A DNA stretch of 64,000 bases, taken from positions 496,001 to 560,000 of the forward strand of contig CBDCSI010000001.1 in the NCBI GenBank assembly GCA_965221505.1, given 5' to 3'. Below the pieces are notes generated by a model, which worked only from the letters and a program-made list of their open reading frames with translations, had not been told where the DNA came from and ran no database searches. How positions within the stretch are numbered: the stretch's first letter is position 1; each line of letters opens with the position of its first letter. The position numbers and the translations under genes are program-made. Below are positions 53,554 to 62,477 of this stretch, piece by piece. Source of the DNA: CAZPXZ01 sp965221505. GTDB taxonomy: Bacteria; Pseudomonadota; Alphaproteobacteria; Rhodobacterales; CAZPXZ01.

Positions 53554-54786
53554 ATGAGCATGATCTTGTTTCGCAACGTCCGCATCTGGGACGCGACGCG
53601 AGAGGAGCCGGAGGACGGGGAGCTGCTGATCGAGGGCGACCGGATCAGGGAAGTCTCCGAGGGAGGCATTCGGGTCGAGGGGGCCAGGGAGATCGACGGC
53701 AGGGGCGGCGTCCTGATGCCGGGACTGATCGATTGCCATGTCCACGTGACGCTCTCGGAGTTGAACATCCGCAAGCTCGAAGACGTTCCGATCACCCTCA
53801 TGACGGCGTACGCGGCGCGCAATCTCTACGAGACGCTGATGCGCGGATTTACCACGATTCGGGATTGCGCCGGCGCGGACCGGGGCCTCGCGGACGCGGT
53901 CGATCAGGGCTATTTCGACGGGCCGCGAATCTTCGTCTCGGGCAGGGCGCTGACCCAGACGGGCGGACACGGCGACTTCCGGTCTCGGACAGACGATTCG
54001 CCCTCTCGCGGCGGCTCCAGCGCGCTGGGGGTCCAGAAGGCGATCGCCGACGGGGTTCCGGCGGTGCGGGCCGCCGCGCGAAACGAGCTTCGCAAGGGCG
54101 CGGACCAGGTCAAGGTCATGGTATCCGGCGGCGTGGCGTCTCCGACCGACCCGATCGACAACACGCAGTATTCGGCCGAGGAGCTGCGCGCGATCGTGGA
54201 GGAGGCGAAGGCCTGGAACACCTACGTTGCGGCGCATTCCTACACGGTGCGCTCTACCCAGCTCGCCGTGCGGAGCGGCATCCGGACCGTCGAACACGGC
54301 AATCTGATCGACCGGGAGACCGCCGGGCTCATGGCGGAGCGCGGCGCGTTCCTGGTTCCGACCCTGGCGACCTACGACGTCATGGACCGGCTGGGCGAGG
54401 AGCTCGGCCTGCCGGCGGTCAGCATCGAGAAGCTGCAGCGGGTGAAGGACGCCGGCATCCGGGCGGTGGAGCATTGCCGGGACGCCGGGGCGAAGATCGG
54501 ATTCGGCTCGGACCTCCTCGGCCCGCTCCGGGAGTACCAGTCGCGCAGCCTGCCTCTGCAGGCGGAAGCGCAGACCCGGCGGGAGGTCCTGGTCTCGGCG
54601 ACCGAGACGAACGCGGAGATTCTGGGCCGGTCCGGACGCCTGGGCGTCCTGGCGCCCGACGCCGCGGCCGACCTTCTGGTCGTGGACGGGAATCCGCTCG
54701 ACGATCTCGGCCTTCTGGAACACCAGGGCCGCCATATCCGGGTCATCGTGAAGGGCGGCACGCCGTTCAAGTGCGAATTGGATTGA
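53554..54786 (+). CDS. Amidohydrolase-superfamily enzyme (prolidase/imidazolonepropionase-like)
   Basis: A 410-aa TIM-barrel metal hydrolase. The first metal site is LIDCHVHVT with His62 and His64, the carboxylated-Lys position is in ADQVKVMVSGG, further histidines are in YVAAHSYT and RTVEHGN, and the catalytic Asp is in IGFGSDLLG. VLMPGLID before and APDAAADLLVVDGNPLDDL after are typical of the Xaa-Pro/organophosphate-dipeptidase-like branch. It follows hyuB by 59 bases with a GGAGGAAG ribosome-binding site, so it probably hydrolyses the linear product of the hydantoinase or a related amide. The precise reaction is unknown. Confidence 0.88.
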   Translation: MSMILFRNVRIWDATREEPEDGELLIEGDRIREVSEGGIRVEGAREIDGRGGVLMPGLIDCHVHVTLSELNIRKLEDVPITLMTAYAARNLYETLMRGFTTIRDCAGADRGLADAVDQGYFDGPRIFVSGRALTQTGGHGDFRSRTDDSPSRGGSSALGVQKAIADGVPAVRAAARNELRKGADQVKVMVSGGVASPTDPIDNTQYSAEELRAIVEEAKAWNTYVAAHSYTVRSTQLAVRSGIRTVEHGNLIDRETAGLMAERGAFLVPTLATYDVMDRLGEELGLPAVSIEKLQRVKDAGIRAVEHCRDAGAKIGFGSDLLGPLREYQSRSLPLQAEAQTRREVLVSATETNAEILGRSGRLGVLAPDAAADLLVVDGNPLDDLGLLEHQGRHIRVIVKGGTPFKCELD

Positions 54787-55062
54787 GGGGCGCCGGGATT
54801 CGGCCGGCGGCTGCGCGTCCGGCGATCGGAGCGCAGCGTCGCCGGCTTGCCGGGGCCGCGGTTGCGCCCTGCCGCGGCGTTCCGTACAGTCGGGGCACAT
54901 AGCCGCCTGAACGGGGCGCAGAGGGCGGTTCCGCGCCCGCGAACCCGTGCCGTCCTGCCGAACGGCAGCCGCGCCGGTTCCCGATCGGATCCGCGGATCG
55001 GCTGACAGAACGAGAGCCTCGCCTCCCGCGCCGCCTGGGCGGAACCATGGGAGGAAGATGCA

Positions 55063-56676
55063 ATGAAAGTTATGGGCAAGACCCTTCGCCGCGCTTCGGC
55101 GCTGGCGTTCGCCGCCGCGTTCCTGGCGGCCGGAAGCTCCGGGGACGCCGCCGCGCAATCGGACGAGCGCACCATCGTCGTGGCGGTTTCCCGCGACCTG
55201 CAGAACATCGATCCGACGCTCACCAGCGGGAACACCAACGCATGGGAGTTCCTGACCAACGTCTACACCTGGTTGATCGACTACGAGGTGGTGACCCTGG
55301 AAGACGGGACCCGGATCGGCGACGCGAACAGCTTCGTGGGCAGCCTGGCGGAGAGCTTCGAGTGGAGCGAGGACGGCAAGACCGTGACTTTCGACATCCG
55401 CGACGGGTTGAAGTTCTCCAACGGCGATCCCCTCACGGCCGAGGCGGTCAAGTTCACCTTCGACCGGCTCTTCGACCAGCAGGGCGTCACCGTCGGCAAC
55501 ATGGCGCTCGCGGAAGTCCCGGACAAGCACCATATCGAACTGATCGATTCCGACACCGTCGCCATCCGTCTCGACCGGCCGAACTCGCTCCTGTTCGGCA
55601 ACATGGCGCAAGCCGGCAACTCGATCCTCAATCCGAACGTCGTCGGGCCCCACATGACGGAGGACGATCCGTCGGCGCACGAATGGCTGAAGACCGACTC
55701 GCGCGGAACGGAGCAGGGACCCTACCGGCTCGAGAGCTGGGACCCGGGCAACCAGTACGTGATCGTGCGGAACGAGAACTACTACGGCGAGCCGCCGACG
55801 ATCGAGCGCGTGATCTTCAAGATCATTCCCGATCCGTCGAGCCGGCTGGCGCAGCTGGTGAGCGGCGCCGTCGACATCGCCACGGAACTGCCGACCATCG
55901 ACATTCCGCTCCTGGAGGCGGATCCGAACGTCACCGTGCATCGCAACACCAGCCGGGCGATCGCCTATGTCGGCATGAACAACGAGGTCGCGCCCTTCGA
56001 CAACGTGCTGGTACGCAAGGCCGTCTCCTACGCGTTTCCCTACGAGACCGTCCTGAACGACGTGATGAACGGTTACGCGATCCAGCTGACCAGTCCGATT
56101 CCGCTGGGAACGCCGGGGCACACGGACGAGTTTTTCGTCTACGAGCACGATCTCGAAAAGGCGAAGGCGCTTCTCGACGAAGCGGGGTATCCGGACGGGT
56201 TCGAGACCGTGTTCGAGATTCCGATCGGCAACCAGGCGGCGAAGGAAACCGCGGTGTTCCTGCGGCAGTCGCTCGGCGAAATCGGGGTCGACGTCACCAT
56301 TCAGGAATTGCCGGGCGCGGCGTTCTTCGAGAAGATCCAGAAGCACGAGCTGGTGTTTTTCTTCGCCGACTTCTGGATCTCGATCAACAACGATCCCTAC
56401 TACCACGTCTACTGGAAGTTCCACCACAGCTGCTGCAACTACGCGAACTACGCCAACGAGGAGGTCGACGCGCTGATCGCGGAGCACACGATCAGCACCG
56501 ACACCGAGGCGCGGGACGCGGCGCTGGTCGAGATCCAGCGCATCCTGCTGGACGAGGCGCCGTGGGTGCTGATGTACCAGCCGGAAGCCATTCTGGCGAT
56601 GCGCTCGAACGTCAAGGGCTACGTGTTCTATCCGGCCGACGAGTTTACGCGCTACCAGTTCCTGTACAAGGAATGA
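55063..56676 (+). CDS. Peptide/opine ABC importer substrate-binding protein
   Basis: A 537-aa periplasmic SBP_bac_5 protein. The signal peptide spans about residues 1-32 (KTLRRASALAFAAAFLAAGS onward to AAAQ). The mature protein starts RTIVVAVSRDLQNIDPTLTSG and includes DIRDGLKFSNGDPLTAEAVKFTFDRL, the family's N-terminal signature region, and later RKAVSYAFPYETVLNDVMNGYA. It has no lipobox. It opens the importer block, 276 bases after the amidohydrolase gene, and has a GGAGGAAG ribosome-binding site. The cargo is probably the substrate of the hyuAB/amidohydrolase enzymes. Confidence 0.93.
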   Translation: MKVMGKTLRRASALAFAAAFLAAGSSGDAAAQSDERTIVVAVSRDLQNIDPTLTSGNTNAWEFLTNVYTWLIDYEVVTLEDGTRIGDANSFVGSLAESFEWSEDGKTVTFDIRDGLKFSNGDPLTAEAVKFTFDRLFDQQGVTVGNMALAEVPDKHHIELIDSDTVAIRLDRPNSLLFGNMAQAGNSILNPNVVGPHMTEDDPSAHEWLKTDSRGTEQGPYRLESWDPGNQYVIVRNENYYGEPPTIERVIFKIIPDPSSRLAQLVSGAVDIATELPTIDIPLLEADPNVTVHRNTSRAIAYVGMNNEVAPFDNVLVRKAVSYAFPYETVLNDVMNGYAIQLTSPIPLGTPGHTDEFFVYEHDLEKAKALLDEAGYPDGFETVFEIPIGNQAAKETAVFLRQSLGEIGVDVTIQELPGAAFFEKIQKHELVFFFADFWISINNDPYYHVYWKFHHSCCNYANYANEEVDALIAEHTISTDTEARDAALVEIQRILLDEAPWVLMYQPEAILAMRSNVKGYVFYPADEFTRYQFLYKE

Positions 56677-56777
56677 CCCGCGTCGCGCCGGCGGAGCCGG
56701 CGACGCCATGAACGACGGTTCCGGCCTGCCGGCGGCGATCCCTCCCGCGGGCCGGACGCCTCCCTGACGGAGACGGC

Positions 56778-57785
56778 ATGACCGCGTTCGTCCTGCGCCG
56801 CCTGTTGCTGCTCGTGCCGGTGCTGCTCGGGGTGACGGTCGTCACCTTCACCCTGACCCGCATCATTCCGGGCAATCCGATCGACCTGATGGTCAGCCCG
56901 CTCGCCAGTCAGGAAACCCGGGAGCGGATCGCCGAAAACGCGGGGCTGAACGATCCCCTCTGGATTCAGTACGTACGCTACATCGAGGGGGTCGTACAGG
57001 GCGACTTCGGCGACTCGTTCGTCACCAGCCAGCCTGTCCTCGACGACCTTACCTCGCGTTTCATGCCGACCTTCGAGTTGACGCTGTACGCGATGCTGCT
57101 CGCCATGCTGCTGGCCGTTCCGCTCGGGATCGCCTCGGCGGTCTGGCGCGGAACGTGGGTGGATCACGTCTCCCGCGTGCTGGCGGTACTGGGCGTCGCG
57201 ATGCCGGTCTTCTGGGTCAGCCTGGTCGCCATCTACGTGTTCTTCTTCGTCCTGCAATGGCTGCCGGCGCCGCAGGGCAGGATCGGCGTGATGATTCCGC
57301 CGCCCGAGACCGTCACCGGGCTGTTTACCGTCGATTCGCTCCTGACCGGCAACTGGCCGGCGTTCCGGAGTTCGGTCCAGTCGATCGTCATGCCGGCGGC
57401 GGTGCTGGCGTTTGCGGCCATGGCGCCGCTCGCGCGGATGACCCGGGCCAGCATGATCGAGGCGCTGGACTCCGACTATACGCGCGCCGCCCGGGCGCTC
57501 GGCCTGCCGGAGCGGTCGGTGGTGTTCCGTCACGCCCTGCGCAACGCCATCCTGCCGGTGATCACCATGATCGCCATCGTGTACGGCTACATGCTCGGCG
57601 GAGTCGTCCTGGTCGAGAACGTGTTCGCCTGGCCCGGGCTCGGACGCTACGTCTACAACGCCATCGCATCCAGCGACTATCCGGCGCTGCAAGGCTTCAT
57701 TCTCTATACGACCACCGTGTACGTGCTGCTCTTCCTGCTGGTCGACGTCCTGTACGTCCTCCTGGATCCCAGGGTGCGAATCTAG
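56778..57785 (+). CDS. Peptide ABC importer permease, DppB-like
   Basis: A 335-aa permease with about six membrane spans beginning FVLRRLLLLVPVLLGVTVVTF. The TMPSLDPTYITRAARALG-type coupling loop is seen as DSDYTRAARALGLPERSVVFRHALRNAILPVIT, the EAA motif that docks the ATPases. The DppB hallmark RIIPGNPIDLMV follows the first span. It is separated from the dppC-like gene by one base, pointing to coupled translation. Confidence 0.95.
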   Translation: MTAFVLRRLLLLVPVLLGVTVVTFTLTRIIPGNPIDLMVSPLASQETRERIAENAGLNDPLWIQYVRYIEGVVQGDFGDSFVTSQPVLDDLTSRFMPTFELTLYAMLLAMLLAVPLGIASAVWRGTWVDHVSRVLAVLGVAMPVFWVSLVAIYVFFFVLQWLPAPQGRIGVMIPPPETVTGLFTVDSLLTGNWPAFRSSVQSIVMPAAVLAFAAMAPLARMTRASMIEALDSDYTRAARALGLPERSVVFRHALRNAILPVITMIAIVYGYMLGGVVLVENVFAWPGLGRYVYNAIASSDYPALQGFILYTTTVYVLLFLLVDVLYVLLDPRVRI

Positions 57786-57786
57786 C

Positions 57787-58650
57787 GTGACCGATCGCGC
57801 CCGAACGCTGCGATACCGTCTCTGGCTCCTCCTGCACTGGTGCCGACGGAATCCGGTGACCGCGCTCGGCTTCGCGATCGTGCTGGGACTCGGCGTCCTG
57901 GGCCTCTTGGCGCCGCTCGTCGCGCCCTACGATCCCTATGCGCTCGATCCCCGAATCCGCATGCAGCCTCCCTCCCTCGCGCATCCGTTCGGCACCGGGA
58001 TCTTCGGCGAGGACATCTTTTCGCGAGTCATCTACGGGATCCGCATCGACTTCGGGATCGGCCTCGGCGCCGTCGCCGTCGGGCTGCTGGTCGGATCCTC
58101 CTTCGGCGTCCTGGCCGGCTACTACGGCGGCAGGACCGACGAGATTCTGATGCGGCTCATGGACGTAGTCGCCGCTTTTCCCGGCTTCATCCTCGCCATG
58201 GCGATCGCCGGAGTGCTCGGCCCGAGCATCCCGAACCTGATCATCGCGATTTCCATCGTGAACGTGCCGGTATACGCGCGTCTCGCGCGAAGCCGGTTCC
58301 TGGTCATCCGGAACTCGCTCTACGCCATGGCGGCCCGGGGGGTGGGCGCTTCCGATCTCCGCATTCTGACCTGGCACCTCCTTCCCAACAGCCTCGCGCC
58401 GATCTTCGTGCAATCGACGCTGCAATGCGGCTGGGCCATTCTCGACGCCGCCGGCCTGAGCTTCATCGGGCTCGGAGTCCACCTTCCGACGCCGGAATGG
58501 GGCGTGATGATCGGCCTCGGAGCGCCCCGAATCATAGCCGGGCAATGGTGGCTCTCGTTCTTTCCCGGGCTGGCCATCGCCGTAACGGTCATGGGATTCA
58601 ACCTGATCGGCGACGGCTTGCAGGACCTTCTGGATCCGAAGCGAAAATGA
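57787..58650 (+). CDS. Peptide ABC importer permease, DppC-like
   Basis: A 287-aa permease with about six spans, starting at GTG 57787 one base after the previous stop. PVTALGFAIVLGLGVLGLLAPLVAPYDPYALD is the typical DppC opening, HPFGTGIFGEDIFSRVIYGIRI is conserved, and the EAA loop is SLYAMAARGVGASDLRILTWHLLPNSL. The stop overlaps the ATG of the first ATPase gene (ATGA at 58647-58650). Confidence 0.94.
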   Translation: MTDRARTLRYRLWLLLHWCRRNPVTALGFAIVLGLGVLGLLAPLVAPYDPYALDPRIRMQPPSLAHPFGTGIFGEDIFSRVIYGIRIDFGIGLGAVAVGLLVGSSFGVLAGYYGGRTDEILMRLMDVVAAFPGFILAMAIAGVLGPSIPNLIIAISIVNVPVYARLARSRFLVIRNSLYAMAARGVGASDLRILTWHLLPNSLAPIFVQSTLQCGWAILDAAGLSFIGLGVHLPTPEWGVMIGLGAPRIIAGQWWLSFFPGLAIAVTVMGFNLIGDGLQDLLDPKRK

Positions 58651-59687
58651 CCGGACCCTCCGAAGCGGCGCAAGGGAGCCCGGCGGCCGGCGCTCACGGC
58701 GCGTCGCCGACCGGGCCGGGCGTCGACCTCCTCCGCGTGGAAGGGCTGCGGGTCGAGTTTCGGCTGCCGCATCACACCGTCGTCGTTCTCGACGGGATCG
58801 ACCTTCGGGTGGGAGCGGGCGAAATCCTGGGACTCGTGGGCGAGAGCGGCTCCGGCAAGTCCGTGACCGCGCTGGCCATCGCCGGATTGCTCCGTCCGCC
58901 CGGCGTCGTGGCGGGCGGAAGCGTCCGGTTCGCCGGCGAGGACCTGCTCGCGCTCGACGCCGAAGCGATGCGGGCGATACGCGGCGACCGGATCTCGATG
59001 ATCTTCCAGAATCCGCGGGCCTCGCTCAATCCGGTGCTGACCGTCGGCAAGGTGTTGCGGGAAGTCCTTCTGGTTCACGGCGGCCTCCGGGGCGCTCGCG
59101 CCCGCGAACGGGCGACGGAGCTGTTGGGGGACGTGGGTCTCCCGGATCCGGCGTCCGTCCTGCGCCGCTATCCGCACCAGCTTTCCGGCGGCATGGCCCA
59201 GCGGGTCATGATCGCGCTCGCGCTCGCCTCGTCGCCGGAATTGCTTCTGGCGGACGAGCCGACGACGGCGCTGGACGTCACGATTCAGTATCAGATCATT
59301 CGCCTGCTTTCGCGGTTGCGCCGGGAGCGGGATCTCGCGCAGATCGTGATCTCGCACAATCTCGGCGTCATCGCGGAACTCTGCGACCGGGTCGCGGTGA
59401 TGTATGCGGGCGCCGTCGTCGAGGAGGCGCCGGTGGCGGCGATCTTCGACGAGGCTCGCCATCCGTACACGAGGGGGCTCCTGGCCGCGCGCGCGAGGAC
59501 GGAGAGCGCCGGAGAGCTCGAGAGCATTCCCGGACAGGTGCCGGATCTCCGGGAGCGCCCGTCGGGATGCCCGTTCCATCCCCGATGCGCCCATGCGAAC
59601 GCGCGATGCCGCAGCGCCGTTCCGCCGAGCGAGACCGCCGGGCCGGACCGCCGGGTGGCCTGCCATCGGTGGAGGGAGTTGGCGTGA
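58647..59687 (+). CDS. Peptide ABC importer ATPase, DppD-like
   Basis: A 346-aa ATPase. A Gly/Ala/Pro-rich N-terminus of about 27 residues precedes the domain. Walker A is GESGSGKSV, the Q-loop is ISMIFQNPRASLNPVL, the signature LSGGMAQRVMIALALA, Walker B LLLADEPTTALD, and the switch His is in VISHNLGVI. The C-terminal oligopeptide extension has cysteines CPFHPRCAHANARC that in the family bind an iron-sulfur cluster. The stop overlaps the next start as GTGA. Confidence 0.94.
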   Translation: MTGPSEAAQGSPAAGAHGASPTGPGVDLLRVEGLRVEFRLPHHTVVVLDGIDLRVGAGEILGLVGESGSGKSVTALAIAGLLRPPGVVAGGSVRFAGEDLLALDAEAMRAIRGDRISMIFQNPRASLNPVLTVGKVLREVLLVHGGLRGARARERATELLGDVGLPDPASVLRRYPHQLSGGMAQRVMIALALASSPELLLADEPTTALDVTIQYQIIRLLSRLRRERDLAQIVISHNLGVIAELCDRVAVMYAGAVVEEAPVAAIFDEARHPYTRGLLAARARTESAGELESIPGQVPDLRERPSGCPFHPRCAHANARCRSAVPPSETAGPDRRVACHRWRELA

Positions 59688-60700
59688 GTCGGCCGCTGCT
59701 CGAAGTGTCGGGGCTCGGCAAGCGCTATCCGGTCCGAAGCGGGTTGTTTCGGCATCGGGACCTCGTCGCGGCGGAGGACGTGTCGCTGACGCTCCGGGCC
59801 GGGGAGACGCTCGCGCTGGTCGGCGAAAGCGGCAGCGGCAAGTCCACCGTCGGCCGCTGCGTGCTGCGGCTGGAGTCGCCGAGCGGCGGTCGCGTGGCGC
59901 TGGGCGAGGTCGCGATTACCGACCTTCGGGAGTCCGAGATGCGGAACGTACGGCCGCACATGCAGATGGTGTTTCAGGAACCGCTGGATTCGCTGAACCC
60001 CCGCCACCCGGTCGGCAAGCTGGTGGCCGAGCCGCTGCGGCTCCACTCCGTCGTTCCCCGGGACCGGATCGCGGAGCGCGTCCGCGAGCTCTTTCGCCTG
60101 GTCGGCCTGGGCGACGAGCATATCGGGCGATATGCGCACGAGCTGTCCGGCGGTCAGCAGCAGCGCGTCGGAATTGCCCGGGCGCTGGCCACCGAACCCA
60201 GGCTCCTCGTCCTCGACGAGCCGACCTCTGCGCTGGACGTCTCCGTCGAGGCGCAAATTCTGAATCTGCTGCGCGACCTGCAGAAGCGGCTCGGGCTCGC
60301 CTACCTGTTCATTTCCCACGATCTCGCGGTGGTCTCGATGCTGGCGGACCGGGTCGCCGTCATGTATCTGGGGCAAATCGTGGAAACCGGGCCGACCCGG
60401 GCGGTGCTTTCCGACGGCTGTCACCCCTATACGCGGGCGCTGGTCTCGGCGACGCCGGTCGACCGTCCCGGGCAGAAGAAGGATCGCATCGCGCTGGAGG
60501 GCGAGCCGACTTCGCCGGTGGATCCGCCGGCGCATTGCCGGCTCGCGCCGCGCTGCCCCTATGCGAGGGCCGAATGCCGTCGGGAACGCGCCGAACTCGT
60601 CCCCGTCGGGCCGGACCGCTCGACCCGCTGCATCCGGTTTCGGCGCGAACACCGGAACGGAGTCTGGACTCCGCAGCCGAACGCTTCCGAACGACCGTAG
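59684..60700 (+). CDS. Peptide ABC importer ATPase, DppF-like
   Basis: A 338-aa ATPase, second of the pair. Walker A GESGSGKST, Q-loop MQMVFQEPLDSLNPRH, signature LSGGQQQRVGIARALA, Walker B LLVLDEPTSALDVS and FISHDLAVV are all intact, with the C-terminal CRLAPRCPYARAEC cysteine motif. The start is GTG at 59684 (VSRPLLEVSGLG), inside the previous stop and behind GGAGGGAG; an upstream in-frame ATG would add 39 residues lacking homology. It is the last gene of the importer block. Confidence 0.93.
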   Translation: MSRPLLEVSGLGKRYPVRSGLFRHRDLVAAEDVSLTLRAGETLALVGESGSGKSTVGRCVLRLESPSGGRVALGEVAITDLRESEMRNVRPHMQMVFQEPLDSLNPRHPVGKLVAEPLRLHSVVPRDRIAERVRELFRLVGLGDEHIGRYAHELSGGQQQRVGIARALATEPRLLVLDEPTSALDVSVEAQILNLLRDLQKRLGLAYLFISHDLAVVSMLADRVAVMYLGQIVETGPTRAVLSDGCHPYTRALVSATPVDRPGQKKDRIALEGEPTSPVDPPAHCRLAPRCPYARAECRRERAELVPVGPDRSTRCIRFRREHRNGVWTPQPNASERP

Positions 60701-60840
60701 GGTTCGTTCGTGCGGCAGATAGCGGCGACAAGCGGGCGGACAGGGCGATACCGGCGGTCCGGCCGGACTCGATCCGCGTCCGCCCGTTCCCTTCTGGCGC
60801 AAGGGGATTCGAACGGACCCGGACGAGGGCGGCGCTCCGG

Positions 60841-62133
60841 TCAGGCGGGCGCCGCGTCGAGGATGCCGGCGCAACGCTCCGCACGTGGGCGCAGCGCGTT
60901 CAGCATGCGGTCCGCGATCAAGTGACGGTCCGCTGCGGGCCCGGCGTCGTTGACGGCCTCCTCAAGCGCGCCCGGCAGCCGTTCCGCCATCGAGATTCCC
61001 GTCTCCAGCAACTCGGCGGAAGAGAAGCGGAGCGACTGCGCGAATCGCGACCAATGATGCCCGTATACGTCGTCGAGGCGATACTTGCCGCCGATCTTCA
61101 TCGCCATCTTCAGCCTTTGCGGATCGAGATCGTACGGCAGCGCGCTCGCCACGTCGTAGAGCGGCGCAAGGCGGGACCTTCCGCCGGCGCCGATCAGCAT
61201 CGAGTAGTTCTTTGCGTGCGCGTCCGTGCCGCCGATCAGCCAATTGAACAGGATCGCTCGTGCGAAGGAGAGGGCGTCCGTTTCCGGCGCGTTCGAATGG
61301 GTACGGATCGCATTCGCAATTTCCGCGCAGCCGGGGCCTCCCTCGTTCTGGTGTTTGCGCGTGGGATGCAGGCTCAGTACCTGGCAAAGATCCTCCTGGT
61401 GAAGGCGTCGAATCTGCCGACCGCTCCGAGCCCGGTCGTATCGCTCGATCACGACCGCGGTCTCCTCCTCGAATTCGAGGATTTCGGACCGTGCCGCCGG
61501 GAGTCCCAGCCTGCGCGCCAGTGCGAGGCAGAGATGCTCGTTGACGGCGTGTCCGTCGAATCCGTCGATCGGCGGCTTCAGGATGTGCGTGGTCGGAGTC
61601 TCGCCGAACGGCACTCCCCATTGCCGTCCGTCGAAAAAGAGCGCTGTCTTCGGCTGCGCACCGGCGAGGCTGAACTGTCCGGTATCGCGTGCGGCGCGCC
61701 ATGCGGCGGGGTCTTTCCGAAGCGTACGCAGGCGCTCGGCGATATCGGCTTCGGTGAGCCACTCGACTTGCTGTCGTCCGTCGGGCTCCCGGAGAATTGC
61801 GTCGACCCGGTCCGGTCGCACCAGTCGGATCGCGCCGGCGCAATCCTCGCCGACCGCACTCAGAAGCGCCAGCGCGTTGCGGGACGATACGTGAAATTGC
61901 CTTCCCCAGCGAGCGAGGACGACCTCGTCGTCCGGCAGCAATCCCCATAGCCAAGGCTCGATGCGGGAGTGCTCGTGTTGCCGCGTCACGAGCGGCATCG
62001 AGAGAGACAGCGGATAGGCCGCATCCGCGGAGCGCCAGCGATCGTCGTACGCGAGCGTGAGCCTCCCTCGCCGGTCGCGTCGAATCTCTCCCATGATTCG
62101 GCGTTCGGCGACGACTACGAGCGGCTCGGTCAT
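60841..62133 (-). CDS. hipA: HipA-family serine/threonine kinase toxin
   Basis: A 430-aa HipA-like kinase; E. coli HipA phosphorylates glutamyl-tRNA synthetase to halt growth. The N-terminal couple-HipA domain covers about residues 1-110. The core has SLAGAQPKTAL at 155-165 (ATP region), GDNGAP-like KPPIDGFDGHAVNEHLCLALA, catalytic GGTDAHAKNYS at 301-311 with Asp304 and Asn309, and the metal-binding Asp327 in LAPLYDVAS. The frame is intact and all catalytic residues are present. No hipB helix-turn-helix gene was found upstream, where one would be expected. It is convergent with the importer operon. Confidence 0.92.
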   Translation of the reverse strand: MTEPLVVVAERRIMGEIRRDRRGRLTLAYDDRWRSADAAYPLSLSMPLVTRQHEHSRIEPWLWGLLPDDEVVLARWGRQFHVSSRNALALLSAVGEDCAGAIRLVRPDRVDAILREPDGRQQVEWLTEADIAERLRTLRKDPAAWRAARDTGQFSLAGAQPKTALFFDGRQWGVPFGETPTTHILKPPIDGFDGHAVNEHLCLALARRLGLPAARSEILEFEEETAVVIERYDRARSGRQIRRLHQEDLCQVLSLHPTRKHQNEGGPGCAEIANAIRTHSNAPETDALSFARAILFNWLIGGTDAHAKNYSMLIGAGGRSRLAPLYDVASALPYDLDPQRLKMAMKIGGKYRLDDVYGHHWSRFAQSLRFSSAELLETGISMAERLPGALEEAVNDAGPAADRHLIADRMLNALRPRAERCAGILDAAPA

Positions 62134-62477
62134 CTACGAGTGTCTGGCGGTCTCGATGACGGCGTCGATGTCGAACGCGCTGACGTCGTCGCTGGAGCGG
62201 CTGTAGCGGGGCGCATTATTTTGACGGTAGGGGGCGGTTTGGTTTCGGATTGGCGCGTAAGCGGACGTCCGCGTTTCCGGGCGAGAGCGGCACGGCTATC
62301 TCCCTTCCCGAGTAGCGGTAGCTTTCCGGGTAGCGGATCCTGGAGGGGGGTCCTTCCGGGTAGGGGTAGGTTCTCTTCCGGGTAGGTGCGGCTGCGGGTA
62401 TGTTGTCGTTCGGAGGATCGGCTTTCTCGTCGGCGCCGTGCTGGCGTATTGGGGGTCGTACCGGGAGGTAGCGGGAG
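62134..62477. other. Region upstream of hipA with degenerate short repeats
   Basis: On the minus strand a CTACCCGGAA-like word recurs at least four times between 62,310 and 62,400. Several short frames give Pro/Tyr/Thr-rich translations in different phases, and one short frame (APRYSRSSDDVSAFDIDAVI) runs to a stop just before hipA but has no start codon. It may be decayed hipB or a low-complexity tail. No intact gene can be supported. Confidence 0.4.

Noticed and set aside
62134..62300. A hipB gene directly upstream of hipA
   Set aside because: A short frame ends just before hipA but contains no start codon and no helix-turn-helix motif.
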